Of a stretch of 64,000 nt of DNA, positions 9,879 through 20,565 are shown one piece after another. This stretch comes from Chondrus crispus (lineage: Eukaryota; Rhodophyta; Florideophyceae; Gigartinales; Gigartinaceae). How positions within the stretch are numbered: the first letter of the stretch is position 1; each line of letters starts with the position of its first letter. The position numbers and the translations under genes were made by a program. The stretch lies in NCBI RefSeq assembly GCF_000350225.1, contig NW_005179241.1:300264-364263 (forward strand). The letters are read 5' to 3'. The notes beneath the pieces were generated by a model, which saw nothing but the letters and a program-made list of their open reading frames with translations, made no database searches and was not told the DNA's origin.

Positions 9879-11274
9879 AATCTCCAATGTCCACATCTCT
9901 GCAGCAACATTCGACGGCCTTACTTCATCGACGGTGAGGCCAGGTTCTAATTCGAAAGACTTGAGATAGGACAGGACACCGTGAATATGTTCTTCCAAGC
10001 TCTCGAAAAGACGAACTGTCGATGCTACCTGATTCCGATGGGAGCCAAGGTGAATCATCTCGGTGCGTTCATGTCCTTCCTATCACGGCAAAGAATAAGC
10101 ACCATACGGAGCGGTTCATGTAGCCATTTCAGCCCAGGTTCCACACCTCGAGTATGCAATATATTCTTCATACTCTGTCGACGATGAAGACCATTGACAA
10201 CAACCGCACGTATATCACCCTTTAAATACCTTGAGACGACCTCACTACCGTGCTCATCATCGCCCAACCGAGTTTCCATGACGAGGCCCCCGAGGTCCAC
10301 ATCACCCACATTTGGGTTCTCAACACGACGAATAGTTATCGTCATCAGCCCGCTTCCGTAGTTGTAGCCGTAGGCTATGAAGCCCTCCTCAAGCCGTTTG
10401 ACATACTTGGTTGCAGTATTCCGAAGTGTACAAGGTGGCTGGAGAACTTGGGACAGCATAACGCTCACTTCCACTCTCACGTAGGCAGACATGTCGTAGC
10501 AGCGGATATTGACATATTTTTCCATGCTCGGCGAGCTCGATCGGGGGCACCTAGATCCTCATCTTCTGGTGCGGCAGGAACTATTTTGTCAACTTCAATC
10601 ACTGGCGCAGACATAGCAGGGGTAACCTCAATCACTTGGTCATCTTCTGGCGCACCCGGACATGGCCGCAGCACAGGCGTCGAAGCGGTATCAAATTGCA
10701 TTTTTCCTGCTTCTTCGGGTTTCGTTCTTTGGTCAGCTGGCCTCGGTGCGGGCCGTAATTCACCGAACTCTTCAGACCGGAAGGATTGTTCTCTTCTTTG
10801 GCCTGAGCTTCTATTGGAATCATCATCCTCGTATCCCAGGCGTGGAGGCCGGCAGTGTGCAAATCACATAATTTTTTCAGGTGGTCCCTCGCCTCCTTCG
10901 AATTTGTAGGGATAGGGATGATTACTTGCATCCGTCGTGAGCGATGCACCCGTTACGACCACGAAGTCTTGTTTCGCGGTTTGGGGAAGTTCATGCAAGT
11001 GTAGTCTGCGTTGCACAATTTCACTCTCGTCCCCAGCTGTGGACAGTTTCGCGGTACCCACTTCCATAACTGCATCTCTCACAACTGCGAACAGCTTGAC
11101 ATGGACGCCCTTCTTGATGCCACACCCTTCTAAACCATTGCCATAGTCACGTCCGAGGACTTTGCGGACAATGGCATCGTTAAGGGCACTCGCTGTTGCT
11201 CCACTGCTTCCGGTACGGGCACCGCTACGCCCACGGTGTCCAGATCTTCGACCACGCCGAGTTGTTTTTGGCAT
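9874..11274 (-). pseudogene. gene X, 5' part (unknown function, interrupted)
   Basis: The likely start is the ATG at 11274 (MPKTTRRGRRSGHRG, a basic Gly/Arg-rich amino terminus). The frame runs to about 10865, then coding-looking sequence goes on in other frames (an acidic linker with VPAAPEDEDLG near 10550), then from 10525 to 10055 and on to 9876 with only frame slips. A stretch with KGDIRAVVVNGLHRRQSMK recalls the G-x-HR core of ParB/sulfiredoxin-like domains; this is a weak resemblance, not an assignment. It ends at the insertion point and resumes at 1494. At least three frame changes mean decay or introns. A gene of unknown function, Y, lies divergently to the right. Confidence 0.55.
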
Positions 11275-11455
11275 GGTTTTCACAAGGATGTACTTAACGC
11301 AGAAGACTGGCTTTTCTTGCAAGGGATATGTAGATAAGCAGGGAAGACAAATGTGATAGAGACGCAAAGAGATGGATGAATGGGGGTCCCGAATGAAAGG
11401 TGTCCGTCGCGCCACGCCGTTATGAAGAGATGAGGTGCGACTGGTTAGGGGCCTG

Positions 11456-11713
11456 GATTTTTTACCCGATTTTACGGATTTTACGGATTTTTCCCACCTG
11501 GGATGGTGGTACTTTGCAGAATTCGTCCCACTTTGAAAAGTGTTCGGGCAAACAGTCGGGATTTGCTGGTCATGGTTCGCGAACCATGACCAGCAAAGTA
11601 TAAACGTCTGTAATTTTAACAAAATAACAGTCTAGATTTGCTAGTCATGATTAGCGAACCATGACCAGCAAGTCCCGACTGTTCGCCCGAACACTTTTCC
11701 GAAGCATACCTTT
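11456..11713. repeat. palindromic MITE, copy 1
   Basis: Contains a perfect 36-bp palindrome at 11562-11597 centred on GGTTCGCGAACC. The flanks form a larger inverted repeat: AAAGTGTTCGGGCAAACAGT on the left mirrors ACTGTTCGCCCGAACACTTT on the right. The copy starts with repeated TTTTACGGAT and ends CCGAAGCATACC, matching copy 2 in direct orientation. Confidence 0.8.
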
Positions 11714-12214
11714 TTCTTCAACACGAAAGTGTTGCGTGCAATTGTACCCCGTACACCTTTTCCTCACCGAAATTAAACTGCCACACGGTCAAGGCTCCAC
11801 TCGTTGTCCATGCAGAAGTTGCTCCACGCATGATGTCCTATCTGCGCCTCCCCTCGTCATCGCCAATATGTTCTAGAGTAATCTGCAGCGCGCGTCTTCG
11901 GTCACTTAAACCGCGCCCGACGAGCTCCATGCAAAGAGAAAAGGCAGCACTTCAGTAAAACTACCCACACCGTATTCACCCGACTTGCTCAACTCCTCAC
12001 CCTGCGAGTGCATCCGCTCATCCCGGCGCCTTGCTCTATGTCATACTTCGCCTGTGCCTCTGCCACCGCCGGCGCCTAGAACGAGGTCTTCAGACAAAGC
12101 CTGCGAATCCCAGTTGCGCGTCAGAAAGGAGGTCCCGGATGATCGGTATTCCTCACGACACGCCGAGATAAGGTACGACTTCCCTTCAGATACTTTTCGT
12201 ACCTAGACACCTCG

Positions 12215-12555
12215 CTTTTTTAACCGATTTTACGGATTTGACGGATTTTTACCACATGGGATGGTACTTTGCAGGCTTCCTCCCACTTTGAAAAAGTTAT
12301 CGAGCGAACAGTCGGGATTTGCCGGTCATGGTTCGCGAATCATGACCAGCAAAATATAAACGCCTATAATATTAACAAAGAAGTAACAGTCCATAATTTG
12401 CTGGTCATGGTTCGCGAACCATGACCGGCTAAGTATAAACGTCTGTAATTTTAACAAAAAATAACAGTCCAGATTTGCTAGCCATGGTTCGCGAACCATG
12501 ACTCGCAAATGCCGACTGTTCGCCCGAACGCTTTTCCGAAGCATACCCTTTTTTT
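12215..12555. repeat. palindromic MITE, copy 2, with three palindrome units
   Basis: Same left and right ends as copy 1, but the central palindrome with its spacer (AAGTATAAACGTCTGTAATT-type) occurs three times instead of twice, near 12317, 12399 and 12475. The unit has been tandemly gained or lost. Confidence 0.8.
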
Positions 12556-12632
12556 TCACTACGCCGTCTCTAACAGCCCATCCAGTCCTTACTTTTTCAG
12601 ATTTCACTTCGGAAAATAATCACCATTGAATT

Positions 12633-13659
12633 ATGACTTCCGCTCCTGCCCGCTTCGCCCAGTTGTGTCTTACTCACTTGTTTCACATTCTGAGAAAGGA
12701 GAAATTCAGAACAAATTTCAATCTTCGCCAATCCAAGACGTCTGATGTACTGCGCTGGATACACAAGCCAGATGATTACAGCGCGGTCAAAGCACTAAAG
12801 GCGTTACTGCTGAACAAAAAAAAGGCAGCGAAGAGATCCCCGAAATTTTCGATCTTTATTCAGCGACGGACCACCTATTTTCAGAGAGCCCGGCACAGAA
12901 CAGGCGAAGCAAATCTTCAAATCTGCAGTTTTCTTTGTCATGTACGGGGAGAAAGACTCTCGGATCTTCGAACTTTTCGAGATGCTCTTCGCAACGGGTA
13001 AGATCAGCCCCTCGTTAGTGGTTGGAAGCGAGTATATTCCAGCCAAGGGCAACAGATATGCTGTGCCAAGTTCGTCTAAGTCTTACTTCGGTACCAAGCC
13101 TTCTGATACATTCGAGGTTATTATGTACATTCACGCCTTGAAAGTTGCTGTGGACTACTTTCAGAGAGAACGGAAATGCCGGAACAAGATTTCGAGTCCG
13201 TTTCGGATAAACTATACCCGCGGAAATCGTCTGGGCTTCGCCGTTCAACTCATTGTAAAGGCGTGGACATCCTTGGCGAGGAAGATAGGCCTCGAGAGCT
13301 GCGATTCAATGATTTTCCCGTACGTCCTCCTCAAGGAATCAAGTGAAACCTTTACGGTTCTCGCTGAGAGCGACAGCGGCTTTGCGCCTACGTCACAGAG
13401 CGATACATTCCGGGGACACCGAAACGCCGCGATGGATTCGAAGCATGCGGATCCTACTACTTGGAAGAGGACCAAGGAGCAAGATTACGCGCTTAGGGAA
13501 CTCACTGCTATGCTATTTCACCACTTGAAAGAGATTTCTACGCATGAGTACCTATACGAATGTGCGGAAGACACGGACTGGGAATTTGTCAAGAAGTACA
13601 AGTGCGAGAAGAAAGACACCGTTGCTCCCGGTTTCGATTCCTTATCTGCACCTACAAAC
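12633..13659 (+). pseudogene. gene Y (unknown function), cut by a Gypsy LTR
   Basis: The first frame starts at 12633 (MTSAPARFAQLCLTHLFHIL) and is followed with a frame change near 12850-12900 by the frame through 12940 (EQAKQIFKSAVFFVMYGEKD). That second frame is clean up to 13659, where the LTR of Gypsy copy 2 begins; the codons after 13660 are LTR sequence. The protein is mixed charged and hydrophobic without low complexity, so it looks like a real globular protein. I recognise no family and no transposase signature. It is divergent to gene X. The 3' part should lie beyond the 5' end of Gypsy copy 2, which is not present in the window. Confidence 0.5.
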
Positions 13660-14711
13660 TGTAGTGCAATGCGCCTGTCGGGCAGAGACCGCGGTCCCAT
13701 GGTCCAGCAAAAACAACAACAACAGCAAAAACAAGATCTGCCGATGGCACAGCGCTACGGAGTGTCCGACTCTCCCTTCTCCGTGTAAACGAGCTTGCGA
13801 CTCGTAGTAGCTCGGATCCCTGATAAGGGGGGCACAGAGAAACAGCCCGGCCCGGGATCGGTGTGGTAGAGACTTGCGAAGAGATCTGCTCGACGAGTGT
13901 GGGATGGGGCGCGTACGTAGGTACCCCGGTTCCACTGGGTTGTAAGGCCAATGCTCGTTGAGCTTCTTCGACACCTTGTAACGCGACCAGGCCTTCGACA
14001 GGGGCGTCGCAACGCAGCCCGACGGGATGAAATGAAAGTAGCAGCGCTACGTCAACCATGCCGCCCGATGGCTCGAAACACCTACACCGGTTCGGTCGCA
14101 ACCGACACTGATGGTACCAACACTGGCTCGTACTACGACGGAGCCCTTCGAGGGAGACGTCGTTACAACAGTCTCCGTCGGAAAATGGGTCACAGTAGCA
14201 GCGCTACGTCAACTGTGCCGCCCGATGGCTCGAAACACCTACACCGGTTCGGTCGCAACCGAGGCCGATGGCACTAACACAAGATAAGGGAAAAATAGGT
14301 AGAATTAGAGATAGAAAAGGATACAGAAATAAAAGATATAGAAAAGGGAACCCCCAGCGATAAAGGATGCCGTAGGCTTAGGTAAAAGGGAGCGTCTTGG
14401 TAGAGACGGACTTCGACCAAGGCGACATTCAACTCCGGCAACTCGGGTTACCTTTACTGACTTGGTCGTCAGAGGGCTAAGGTATATATCGCCCCGCCGG
14501 AGCCTCTACAGTAGCTCGCGGCGCTAGATTCTAGATCTAATTTAGTGTCAGCAAAATTAATGCCAACTAATTAACTAAATAAAATAATTAAAAATTAAAA
14601 CCGTGCAATTATTCACACGTGTGTCCCCCCCAACCCGGACTACTTTTCATATCCAAATCCAAATAATTTCCTTCCTTTTCACCCCCCTGTAGAGCCCATT
14701 ATTGCACTACA
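13660..14711 (-). repeat. 3' LTR of Gypsy copy 2 (1052 bp)
   Basis: On the minus strand it starts TGTAGTGCAATAA and ends GCGCATTGCACTACA, so the ends form an inverted repeat of about 10-13 bp. It aligns throughout with LTRs at 35137-36164, 46116-47156 and 51010-52026 and is closest in wording to the last. It contains a TATATA box and a tandem duplication of about 150 bp including AACCGGTGTAGGTGT. Confidence 0.9.
14483..14488 (-). promoter_or_regulatory. TATA box in LTR
   Basis: GGCGATATATACCTTAG on the minus strand, at the same place in all four LTRs of this family, about 240 bp from the LTR start. It is the likely core promoter of the retroelement. Confidence 0.55.
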
Positions 14712-14713
14712 TA

Positions 14714-14723
14714 TCTCCCTCCT
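14714..14723 (-). promoter_or_regulatory. polypurine tract of Gypsy copy 2
   Basis: AGGAGGGAGA followed by TA and the LTR start TGTAGTGC on the minus strand. Copy 1 has AGAAGGGGGA plus TA at the same place. This marks 13660-14711 as a 3' LTR. Confidence 0.7.
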
Positions 14724-14836
14724 GAGCGCCCTTGTACAGCACAAAGCCATCGTATAATCTCCTGCCGTTTCTTATCGTGTTTCCCAGTCATCAATCACTC
14801 TGCGCGGCGTTCTTGCAAGGGTAAGACGAAAATACC

Positions 14837-16492
14837 ATGCTTCCTTCTCCGTCGGAACACTCGGACGATAGTGCCACCCGTAAGCGTCCCGGTGTGGGGT
14901 TTCCTCGCAAGCCCGAAGTGCCCCGGGGTCTTCCTTCCATACCCCGTCTACTTCCTGTTACCAACCCTACCGAACCGGCCTTCCATCCGGGCTACCATTC
15001 TTCTTGGGTAGCCCGTCGATACCCCTCGCTCGAGGAGCTACAAGACAAATCCATGCGTGAACATCCTTCCCTATTTGCCTCTTCCCAGTGGTTCTCCCCT
15101 GTGGGCGTCCGCGATGTTGCTGCCATCGAACCTAGTTTTGCAGACGGCGCTGGCATGTTGCCCGGTCAACTACCCCTACAAGCCATTTGCACTTTTGACT
15201 GGCGCGCCCGCATTGCCATTCCTACCTCCATCCTTCGTCACTCCTCTCCACGCGGCCGTCGCACTTTGTCCCTGCGATTCATGGACACTGTACTCGCCTG
15301 GCTTGACCTCCATTTGACCGACACCCTTATTCCTCCTTCCTTCGGCTGCGACACGTGGAGATTCCGTACGGAGGGGGAGCGCCGTTATCTTGACAGTCTC
15401 CTCAGTTGGACCCATGGTGACCCCGTACTGGAAGCGAACCGCTTATGGTATAACCAATTGACAGTGACGAATGACGCAATGTCGTGGACGCGTGCGATTC
15501 TCCCTGTTAATTTCCGGCGCATGAAACGCGGGAACCTCTTCTTCTTCCAACACACCGTTCGGTACGAGCGCAAAATGAGGTCAGACACAGGATACTTCCT
15601 GGCATACCAAATGATCGAGGCGGGGGAGATCGCGCGGTCACACTACGTCAACCGATACCAGCAGCTTCCCTCATGGTGGGGTCAGTTTGAAGTCTGCCAA
15701 GGATTTTGGTCAGAATTGGGCCCCATCCTTACATACTTCGGCAGCCACCTGAACGACCCCCGACACGGGTTGTGGGTTGTCTTCATGACTGAGTGGTGCG
15801 TGAAGGTCGCTGGCACCTTGCTTTGGGAGACATATGATTGTTGGCGTGTGTGGTACCTTCCCCCGAAGCTCGTTGAGCTCATGTGCCTTCTGGATTACAC
15901 TGTCCCCCTGGGTGGCGCCGACACCGACCTCGAGTTGCACTCGCTGCTCGACAAAATTAGGCAGATGGACTGGGACAGCGTTCCCCCTCACAACTCTTCC
16001 CGCTCCTTCGCAAAGCGACGTCCCTCCTTTTCTCCCGGACGTAGTCACAGCGCAGCGGGCGACTTCGTCTGGTTTAAACCCTGGACGTCGACGTTGTGCT
16101 CATCCTCAGAAGCTCGACTAAGTCGACAGTTCGGGAATCAGATCCCCATCCCCGACGCGGTTCCGGAGCGAGGCGTGGACTCTCGTGCAGAGAGCGTGTG
16201 CTCTCGACCGTCCGGCCCGTCGTCTCCTCGTTCCGCGGTCCAACCTTCCACGCCAGACGTACAGTCCCCAACGCCTTGTCTCCCCGAGCCGTCTTTGCCT
16301 GCAATTCCACCTCAGCCGGGCCGTTCACTGCCACGCCCCCCTCCGGTGGGTCCATCCACACGCGAAAGTCCTCCTCGCGTCGTGTTTCCCTCAACAAACT
16401 CAACCGAAACCCTATCAGTCCGTCTGACGTGGGTCCGACCTCACGTCAGACTTCCCCTGTACGTGAGGAGCCCATCGTCACTCCTGCCTTAG
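14837..16492 (+). CDS. antisense ORF between pol and 3' LTR, novel protein family
   Basis: A 551-codon uninterrupted frame, opposite in direction to the retroelement, with its ATG 125 bp inside the 3' LTR. The first 50 residues are Pro-rich; residues about 50-380 look globular and rich in Trp; the last 150 are Pro/Ser-rich and probably disordered. Ordered motifs: C-D-x8-E-x2-Y-[LI]-D near residue 171, I-L-x2-F-G-x4-D-x-R-H-x2-W near 297, and E-W-x10-E-x5-R-x4-P-P just after. The same three motifs occur in an ORF at 27435-28921. The first 150 residues are strongly similar to the ORF at 46009-45431 beside the 3' LTR of copy 1. No transmembrane segment, zinc finger or enzyme signature is evident. 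It is open although pol of this copy is broken. The frame may go on past 16492 through a slip into a Pro/Ser-rich frame. Function unknown. Confidence 0.8.
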   Translation: MLPSPSEHSDDSATRKRPGVGFPRKPEVPRGLPSIPRLLPVTNPTEPAFHPGYHSSWVARRYPSLEELQDKSMREHPSLFASSQWFSPVGVRDVAAIEPSFADGAGMLPGQLPLQAICTFDWRARIAIPTSILRHSSPRGRRTLSLRFMDTVLAWLDLHLTDTLIPPSFGCDTWRFRTEGERRYLDSLLSWTHGDPVLEANRLWYNQLTVTNDAMSWTRAILPVNFRRMKRGNLFFFQHTVRYERKMRSDTGYFLAYQMIEAGEIARSHYVNRYQQLPSWWGQFEVCQGFWSELGPILTYFGSHLNDPRHGLWVVFMTEWCVKVAGTLLWETYDCWRVWYLPPKLVELMCLLDYTVPLGGADTDLELHSLLDKIRQMDWDSVPPHNSSRSFAKRRPSFSPGRSHSAAGDFVWFKPWTSTLCSSSEARLSRQFGNQIPIPDAVPERGVDSRAESVCSRPSGPSSPRSAVQPSTPDVQSPTPCLPEPSLPAIPPQPGRSLPRPPPVGPSTRESPPRVVFPSTNSTETLSVRLTWVRPHVRLPLYVRSPSSLLP

Positions 16493-19400
16493 CTCCCCCG
16501 TCACCCTCAATTCCTAAAGAAAACAACGCCGCGGCTGACGTCAATCATCGCCTTCTTATGCGCGCACGGCGTGGAGGTAGAGGCCCTTCAAGGTGCAACT
16601 CTGGAGGACCTACGAGTCCTAGCCCGGCTGATTATTTCTCTGCCGAAGGAAGGATCCTCCGGTGTTCCGCTCCCTTGATCTGCCATCTGCGGCAGACCCC
16701 TCATGTCCATCTTCACCTCCGTTCCCCTTCAGGTTTAGTAAAAGGTGAATCCTCTGCGTATCTGTCGTCCCTTTGCATTCCCCCTCTTCATAAGCATCCC
16801 TTTTCCAATCGTCGAGCAGGCCGCGTACAAAATGGCCCTCGGTTACCTCTTTTACGGTCGAGCTCCTGTTTCTATTCCCGTCTTTCCTTCTCTTCAGTGC
16901 CTCCTCTTTCTTTTACCTTCCGGAGCCAGGTGTAGGGTCATGGCATTATTTTCACTCCTTGGATTTCTTGCCCTCACCTGCCTCCTTCTCCCACTGTCTC
17001 TCTCCTCTTTCTCTGTGACGTCATCGCCACACTGTCCTTGGGGAGCCCATGTGAGAAGCAATTCATTGCCGACGTATTGCGGCTGCGTCCTCGAGGCATA
17101 AGCCTTGCCAGGTTTAAGTAGCATGCACGAAGTTTACACGTGGACAAGTGCCCTGATTGATCCTGAGCCCGTGGTCCAAATCTGGACGACATGTGCCTCC
17201 TTTTGTTACGGTTCTGGCGTGAGCTCTACACTTAGGAAAATTCCTTGCCTCTTTTTCCTTCTGATTCGAGCTGTGCGGAGAGGGGTCTCTTCGTTCTCAC
17301 TCTTGAGCGTACTGTACTTCGCCCCTGGCGACTCTTATCGCCGATGGCGAAAGGCAGAGTGCGGCGAACGCACTCCTTTGCTTCTCCAGTTTTCGATCCG
17401 TAGTCACGCAACAACAAAGAAAATCAACAGGTCTTCTAACACGATCGAAACTTGATCCCCTTCGTCGTTCTCAGCCCGGGCGTCTCCCGCTTGCACGAAT
17501 TCTAGCAAGTCGTGTAGCGTGATACTATCTATCCTCTTCCAGCTCGGCACTCCTTCCTTCTCTTCTGCCAACTTCCTTCTCTTTTCCCGATTTGCATCCC
17601 CGAATTCCCCCTCTTTATCTCGCAGCCATGTCTCTGGCTGCGACGTAACCCTCCGTCAGAGACGAATCGTCTTCCCAAAGCAACACGGCTCTGGTCTCTT
17701 CCCCTGACTCCGTTTTGCTAGCGGTGTAGGCGTGCATACCGTACTCTTCGGCAACGAACTATAGCAATCTTCCATCCTTTGTTCTTCCCCTCTCCTGGAA
17801 GCGTGTTCTAAAATATTCGGAGCTGTAGAACTTAGTCCAACAGTACTGACGAGTGGCAGTAGCGCAAGGTTTTCCTTTCCAAACGACTCCCCCGTCTCCC
17901 TCAACCTGGAATTTAACTTTTGCCGTAATTGACGAACTCCAGATCACACAATACGGCATAGGACGCCGGCTCCTTCGAGGGTCATAAAAACATATGGGGT
18001 GTCACCATGGTTATTTGAATCGTCGATGGCGACCCTCCCCTTTTTGTTAACTTGGAGGTGTGTGTGTGTGTTGTTGACAAGCACAGACTGAGTCCTTTTC
18101 CGTTGGTTCATAGACCCTTACTCTTACAGTATCGGAGCTTGTTTCAACTCGCCGTCATCGTCCATGATAGGGTCCGTTGGGAGTTGCCTGTTCTACTCCT
18201 CAATGATGGCCAGTAGAAACGTAGTGAGATCACGATAGTTTCCCTATCCGGTTTAGTCGTCGGGTTCTTCAAACCCCCAAAACCTTGCAGTTGATGCCAA
18301 TACCCTCTGATCCATGACTACGGCCGTCAGGAGTCGCATCTCCCTTGCGCGGTGTCAGGACCATGTCAAAACAAATAGCTAAATAAATGGTCTTTCTCAC
18401 AGCGATTTCCAAATTCTCCAAGCGTCCTCCCTCCAATGTAGATTGTCGTCCAACTCCCTCATGGTATATACAAAATATAGAAGCGTTGAGGGATTAAAGG
18501 TAAGCAGTGGGGATGGGTATCCTATCCTTTCGAGTGGACCTCGGACCTTCCGGTCCGATTTCCAGGGCTTGAATCGTGCGTTGCATGTCCATTCGCAGAA
18601 TGGTAAAAGAACCTCCTCGTCAGCCCGTCCCGCGACTGAGGCATTCTCTGATCATGCTGGCGCTTTTTACGTCGTCGACATCCTTGCTCCCCTTCTTCTC
18701 GGTTAACCTCCTCCTCGTCCTTCGCTAATCCTTGCAGACTGGCAGAACGGCGCACGTCGCGCCGCATTATGTCGTCGAAGTCACAAACCCAAAACAAATA
18801 GAAGCAAAACAAAAAAAAAAAAAACCTTGAACCAAAAACAGACTGGATAACCGCGGTTCGTCTCGGTGATGACGACACGTTCTGCCCGCGCATCCAAGGA
18901 AGACGCCTCCTCTCCTCACGCCTACATGATTGGCGCGACTTGCCCTCTCCCTTCGGGGAAGCACGGTCCTACAACCCGCGTACTCTGTAAAAGGAAAGGG
19001 CGGAACGGGGATTTGTACTTGCGTGGACTTGCGCTTGTCATCAGCGCGTTTCCTCGTCCTGCGTGCTCGATCGGCGACAACTGTTCCTTAATTTTCGATA
19101 ATAATTCATACGCGTTCAGCCACCCGCCTGGCCTCTGATCACTTGTCCGTTCTCCCTAATTTGAAATGCATCATAATTTTCTTCATTCGATTGCACCTTG
19201 CGAAAGCCGATCAGCGACTTGGACGTCACTTCACGTGAGGGATACACGCGCTTGTACTCAAGTGAGTGTAATGCCTCCATCGGAGTCTACATTAAAGCTT
19301 CCATTCCTTGAGCAAGTGCTGTTTAGGGGGAGGGAGGGGTCTCGGGGAAGGTTATGTAGCTCCCTTCACTCCTTTCAATCTCCCTTCCTCAATATCGGGT

Positions 19401-20565
19401 GTGGGTCTGCCTCGGGATTGGTGAAGCCTACTGGGCTCCTTGTTTCTTCCCGATGTACTTCTCGGTATTCTTCTGGACATTTCAACCTCTCATCCCAACC
19501 GCTGTGACCAACACACCCATTTTTGCCGTTAGCGACATTTTCTAGACGACTCTGTGCGTGATTCATGAGACCCTTCATCCAGTGTAGACGTCCCGCCTTC
19601 CTCTGCACCTCGTACTCGACCTTCAGACGCGCATTTCTCCTCGTCCCATACTTGGTGTGGCCGAATAGAGCTTAATTTCCCTTTCAAATCGAAGAATTAG
19701 CCTGACATGCCCGCGCGACGCAAAACACGTCTATTCGACAGACTCATCCTAGCACTTATCAGCTGCTGCAGTCGCTTGAGTCTGAGTTTACCCATGACGC
19801 GAAAACACACGCCGTGCAGTAAGGCTCTCCTACGTCCATTAGTCCCTCCTCGGCTTCGCCCTGAGTTGCCAGAGACCCGCAACGCGGCCGTCATCCGTAA
19901 TCTTGTCGAGGTCGGACCGGATCTCGAAGATCATCGTCCTTTCAATTGCCTGCCGGCCGTCCTCATAGACTTGCCGACCGACCTCCGCAGTGCCAGATCG
20001 TGTCTTTAACATCTCAAAACCTAAAATAGAACAAACAAACACAAACACAAGAAAAGTAAAGAAAACAAAGAAAAGAAAGGAAGAGGGGTTATAGTAGCCA
20101 ATTTGTAAGTATCTCGCTCGGGTGTATGGTAATTATGCGTGCGTCTGTGTCCGTCGAGTAGGGTCAGGTAGCGCCTTCGCCCTGTGGCGGCTCTGGACAG
20201 GGATACCGTCGGCTGTGGGCGACAGCGACTACAAAAAAAAACTCTCTTTTGGGATTAAATTACACCTCGTGAGGACGGACCACGGATCCCAATTTTCCTT
20301 TCACGTGCGTCCGTCAATGACGTGGGCATGTGTTCTCCAGTGGGCTTTTAGGCCTCCTCTGTGGATACAGTGTCACTTCTGTTTCGTAGCGTGGCGGCGC
20401 ACACCGGTCCGGTTATCTGCAAGATTTGGAGGGAAGGGCTCTTTACTCTCTTCGTGTCTCTTCTACTCGTCAATTTCTACCATCACGCCTCTTGTGATTA
20501 CCATCGCCTTCTATCTTGGCGGTACGGTCTCGGTACCAGTCAGCTCTGGAGTCTCCTGACGGGGG
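16493..20565. other. long 3' region of Gypsy copy 2, no gene recognised
   Basis: Four kb between the antisense ORF and the chromodomain end. Short ORFs on both strands show no domain. On the element's sense strand it has pyrimidine tracts (complement of the A-rich runs at 18800-18830 and 20020-20090), one ending TTTTAG like a splice acceptor. Copies 1 and 3 have comparable tracts in their 3' regions (43770-43840, 59720-59800). I see no further repeat. Confidence 0.5.

Larger units (their letters stand above)
11275..12632. other. intergenic region between divergent genes X and Y, with two MITE copies
   Basis: No coding frame of note. It contains two related palindromic elements (about 11456-11713 and 12215-12555) separated by about 500 bp of unique sequence that may include the promoters of the two divergent genes. 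Confidence 0.5.

Noticed and set aside
10250-10909. 219-codon plus-strand ORF
   Set aside because: It is the shadow of the coding-looking minus-strand gene X and has no domain of its own.
14711-14720. Solo-LTR reading of 13660-14711
   Set aside because: The flanks CAAAC and TATCT do not match, and a polypurine tract and family 3' sequence lie on the inner side, so it is the 3' LTR of Gypsy copy 2.
16096-16935. 279-codon plus-strand ORF overlapping the antisense gene
   Set aside because: Up to about 16380 it is a shadow of the 551-codon frame. Only its later Pro/Ser-rich part might be a frameshifted extension, which I could not support.
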